Below, in pieces: positions 62,437-64,000 of a stretch of 64,000 bases of DNA (position 1 is its first letter; each line of letters opens with the position of its first letter). Made by a program: the position numbers and the translations under genes. Below the pieces are notes generated by a model. It did no database searches. It was not told the origin of the DNA and saw only the letters and a program-made list of their open reading frames with translations. This DNA comes from JAJKJG01 sp036389455 (lineage in GTDB: Bacteria > Pseudomonadota > Alphaproteobacteria > Rhizobiales > Beijerinckiaceae). Where the stretch lies: positions 5,468-69,467 of the forward strand of contig DASVPW010000163.1 of assembly GCA_036389455.1 (NCBI GenBank). Direction: 5' to 3'.

Positions 62437-63258
62437 TCAATCCCAGAACGCGGGCCAGCTCTCCTCGACCTTCGGCCCGAGCCGCACCGCGGCGACCCGC
62501 GCTGCAAGCCCGGTGCGATCGTCGGTCTCGACGGCAAGGCCGCAGAGCGTCCCCTCGCCGGAGGCGGCTTCGAGCCGCGAGCCCGGGGTTTTTTGCAGGA
62601 AGCGGCGGATCGGCTCGTCGCGGGCCATGCCGAGGACCGATTCGTAGTCGCCGCACATGCCAGCGTCGGACTGGAACGCGGTGCCCCCCGGCAGGATGCG
62701 GTGGTCGGCGGTCGGCACGTGGGTGTGGGTGCCGACGACGACCGAGGCGCGCCCGTCGAGGTGATAGGCGAGGGCCTGCTTCTCGCTCGTCGCCTCGGCG
62801 TGGACGTCGACGAGGATCGCGTCGGCGGTCTCGCGCAAGAGCGCCGCCTCGAGGGCCCGGTCGGCCGCCGCGAAGGGGTCGTCGAGGGGGTCCATATAGA
62901 GCCGGCCCATGACGTTGACGATAAGGACGCGGGCGCCGGCTCGGGTCTCGACCATGGCGGCGCCGCGCCCCGGCGTGCCGGGGGGAAAGTTCGCGGGCCG
63001 CACGAGCCGCGGCTGGCGCTCGATGAAGACGAGGGCCTCGCGCTGGTCCCAGGAGTGGTTGCCGAGGGTGACGGCGTCGGCGCCGGCCATGAGGATCTCG
63101 TCGCAGATCGCCTCGGTGATGCCGAACCCCCCGGCCGCGTTCTCGCCGTTGATGACGACACAATCGAGCCGCCAGCGCTCGCGGAGCGCGGGAAGACGCT
63201 CGGTGACGGCGTTGCGCCCGGGCCGTCCGACGATGTCGCCGAGGAAGAGGAGGCGCAT
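62437..63258 (-). CDS. YmdB family metallophosphoesterase
   Basis: The 273-residue protein has the YmdB/TIGR00282 phosphodiesterase motifs: FLGDIVGRPGRNAV (Asp8), VVINGENAAGGFGI (Asn and Glu), TLGNHSWDQRE, VDVHAEATSEK and VVGTHTHVPTADH. These bind two metals and hydrolyse cyclic nucleotide phosphates in characterised members. It starts 6 nt after the cyclo-ligase gene, as in many alphaproteobacteria. Confidence 0.94.
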   Translation of the reverse strand: MRLLFLGDIVGRPGRNAVTERLPALRERWRLDCVVINGENAAGGFGITEAICDEILMAGADAVTLGNHSWDQREALVFIERQPRLVRPANFPPGTPGRGAAMVETRAGARVLIVNVMGRLYMDPLDDPFAAADRALEAALLRETADAILVDVHAEATSEKQALAYHLDGRASVVVGTHTHVPTADHRILPGGTAFQSDAGMCGDYESVLGMARDEPIRRFLQKTPGSRLEAASGEGTLCGLAVETDDRTGLAARVAAVRLGPKVEESWPAFWD

Positions 63259-63264
63259 GCTGTC

Positions 63265-63849
63265 TCAAGTCCGATCGGGGCGGATCACTTCCGCTTCCGT
63301 GACGACGAGGTCAAGCCTGCGGTCGTGGTCCTCGGCCGGCACGCGCGCGATCTCCTGCGCCGCATAGGCGAGCCCCACCGTCAGCACCGGGTGCATCTCG
63401 GACAACCCCGCGATCGAGCGGTCGAAGTGGCCCTTGCCGTAGCCGACGCGGCCGCCGCGACGGTCGAAGGCGGCGAGCGGCACGAGGAGGGCGTGGGGAA
63501 AGCACTCGGGGGCGTCGGGGCCGGGCTCACGCACGCCGAAGCCGCCCTTCACGAGTGGATCGCCCGGGCGCCACAGGCGCCAGCTAAGCCGGGGATGGAG
63601 GATCTGGGACAGAGCGACGTCCTGGCCGCGTCGGAAGAGGGCGCGCATGAGCGGTCGCGGATCGACCTCGCTGCGGATCGGCCAGTAGCCGCCAACCGGC
63701 TGCACGTCCCGGAGTTCGGGAAGCTCAAGTGCCTGGCGGGCGATCGCGCGGGCGGCAACGCGCCGGAAATCCTTTTCCAAGGCGTCGCGACGCGCAAAGG
63801 CCTCCTGCCGGATACGGTCCTTGATCGCGGCGGGGGTTTCGTCGGCCAT
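63265..63849 (-). CDS. fau: 5-formyltetrahydrofolate cyclo-ligase
   Basis: The 194-residue enzyme converts 5-formyl-THF to 5,10-methenyl-THF with ATP. The typical motifs are GGYWPIRSEVDPRPLM, HALLVPLAAFDRRGGRVGYG (substrate loop, with the R-x-G-x-G-x-G-Y pattern as RRGGRVGYGKGHFDR) and VGLAYAAQE. In many bacteria this gene is immediately downstream of the 6S RNA gene, which fits the structured region to its right. Confidence 0.95.
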   Translation of the reverse strand: MADETPAAIKDRIRQEAFARRDALEKDFRRVAARAIARQALELPELRDVQPVGGYWPIRSEVDPRPLMRALFRRGQDVALSQILHPRLSWRLWRPGDPLVKGGFGVREPGPDAPECFPHALLVPLAAFDRRGGRVGYGKGHFDRSIAGLSEMHPVLTVGLAYAAQEIARVPAEDHDRRLDLVVTEAEVIRPDRT

Positions 63850-63884
63850 GAAGGATATAAGTGCGGAGCCGCAAAGGTCGTTGG

Positions 63885-64000
63885 AGGTCGATCCCGGGAA
63901 CCTACAACGTAGGTGGGCGCCGTGTGTCCCGGTCCAGGGACCGGGTCAGGGACAGCTCCCTTGAGGATCGATAAGGCCCCGGGGAATAAGTCTCCTGACG
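63885..64000 (-). ncRNA. ssrS: Probable 3' part of 6S RNA, cut by the window edge
   Basis: Read on the minus strand, the region ahead of fau has a long-range stem (TCGATCC near 63970 with GGATCGA near 63887), a hairpin CCCGGTCC-CT-GGACCGGG and a second one ACCTACGTTGTAGGT. There is no ORF. The 6S RNA gene commonly sits directly upstream of fau (ygfA), so this is the best guess. I cannot run a covariance model here, and the 5' half is outside the window. Confidence 0.5.

Overview
The window is about 64 kb of high-GC chromosomal DNA, almost certainly from an alphaproteobacterium of the order Hyphomicrobiales (Rhizobiales). The evidence is the gene families and their order: a methylotroph-type NAD-linked formate dehydrogenase, a PleC-like kinase next to glnE next to a cytochrome c maturation (ccm/cyc) operon, a Rhodobacter-type gene transfer agent (GTA) cluster, and the Palindromic repeats scattered between and inside genes. 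I saw no rRNA, tRNA, CRISPR array, insertion sequence or integrase.

Layout. 1-4044 (+): formate dehydrogenase beta (cut by the window edge) and alpha subunits. 4172-5628 (-): a PaaI-type thioesterase coupled to dusA. 5756-20246 (-): one long co-oriented nitrogen and purine catabolism block, read right to left: glyoxalase, PfkB kinase, xdhA, xdhB, xdhC, guanine deaminase, ureD, fused ureAB, vapB-vapC, ureC, two DUF29 genes, ureE, ureF, ureG, ureJ and a 37-aa membrane peptide. A toxin-antitoxin pair and the DUF29 pair flank ureC on its two sides. 20318-26957 (+): a cation diffusion facilitator, aminopeptidase N and a PleC/DivJ-type histidine kinase. 26959-36381 (-): glnE, an OmpR-type two-component pair, and ccmI-ccmE-ccmF-ccmH. 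36477-39040 (-): a second two-component pair preceded by a small exported PepSY-like protein and followed by a translationally coupled 60-aa ORF, resembling the FeuN-FeuP-FeuQ arrangement.

39148-59322 (-): a GTA structural cluster in canonical order (portal, prohead protease, capsid, connectors, tail tube, chaperones, tape measure, gp12-gp15, then a DUF2793 tail protein). The large terminase is not at its usual place beside the portal. Seven genes on the opposite strand sit at four points inside this cluster. Five have signal peptides (two trypsin-like proteases, an alpha/beta hydrolase, two unknowns), one is a membrane-anchored protein and one is a YdcH-like protein. A perfect CtrA-type box (TTAA-N7-TTAAC) lies in one of these inserts.

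59446-64000: DoxX, a DUF2235 hydrolase, small exported or membrane proteins, a YmdB-like phosphodiesterase, 5-formyltetrahydrofolate cyclo-ligase, and at the right edge a structured region that is probably the 3' part of 6S RNA.

A recurring theme is palindromic repeats. Besides sitting between genes as likely transcript ends, they are carried in frame inside xdhB and the GTA prohead protease, and they form the last codons of glnE, a histidine kinase and the GTA portal gene. The best sigma-70-like promoter I found (TTGACA-N17-TAGAAA at 59933-59961, minus strand) drives no visible ORF and is a candidate small-RNA gene.
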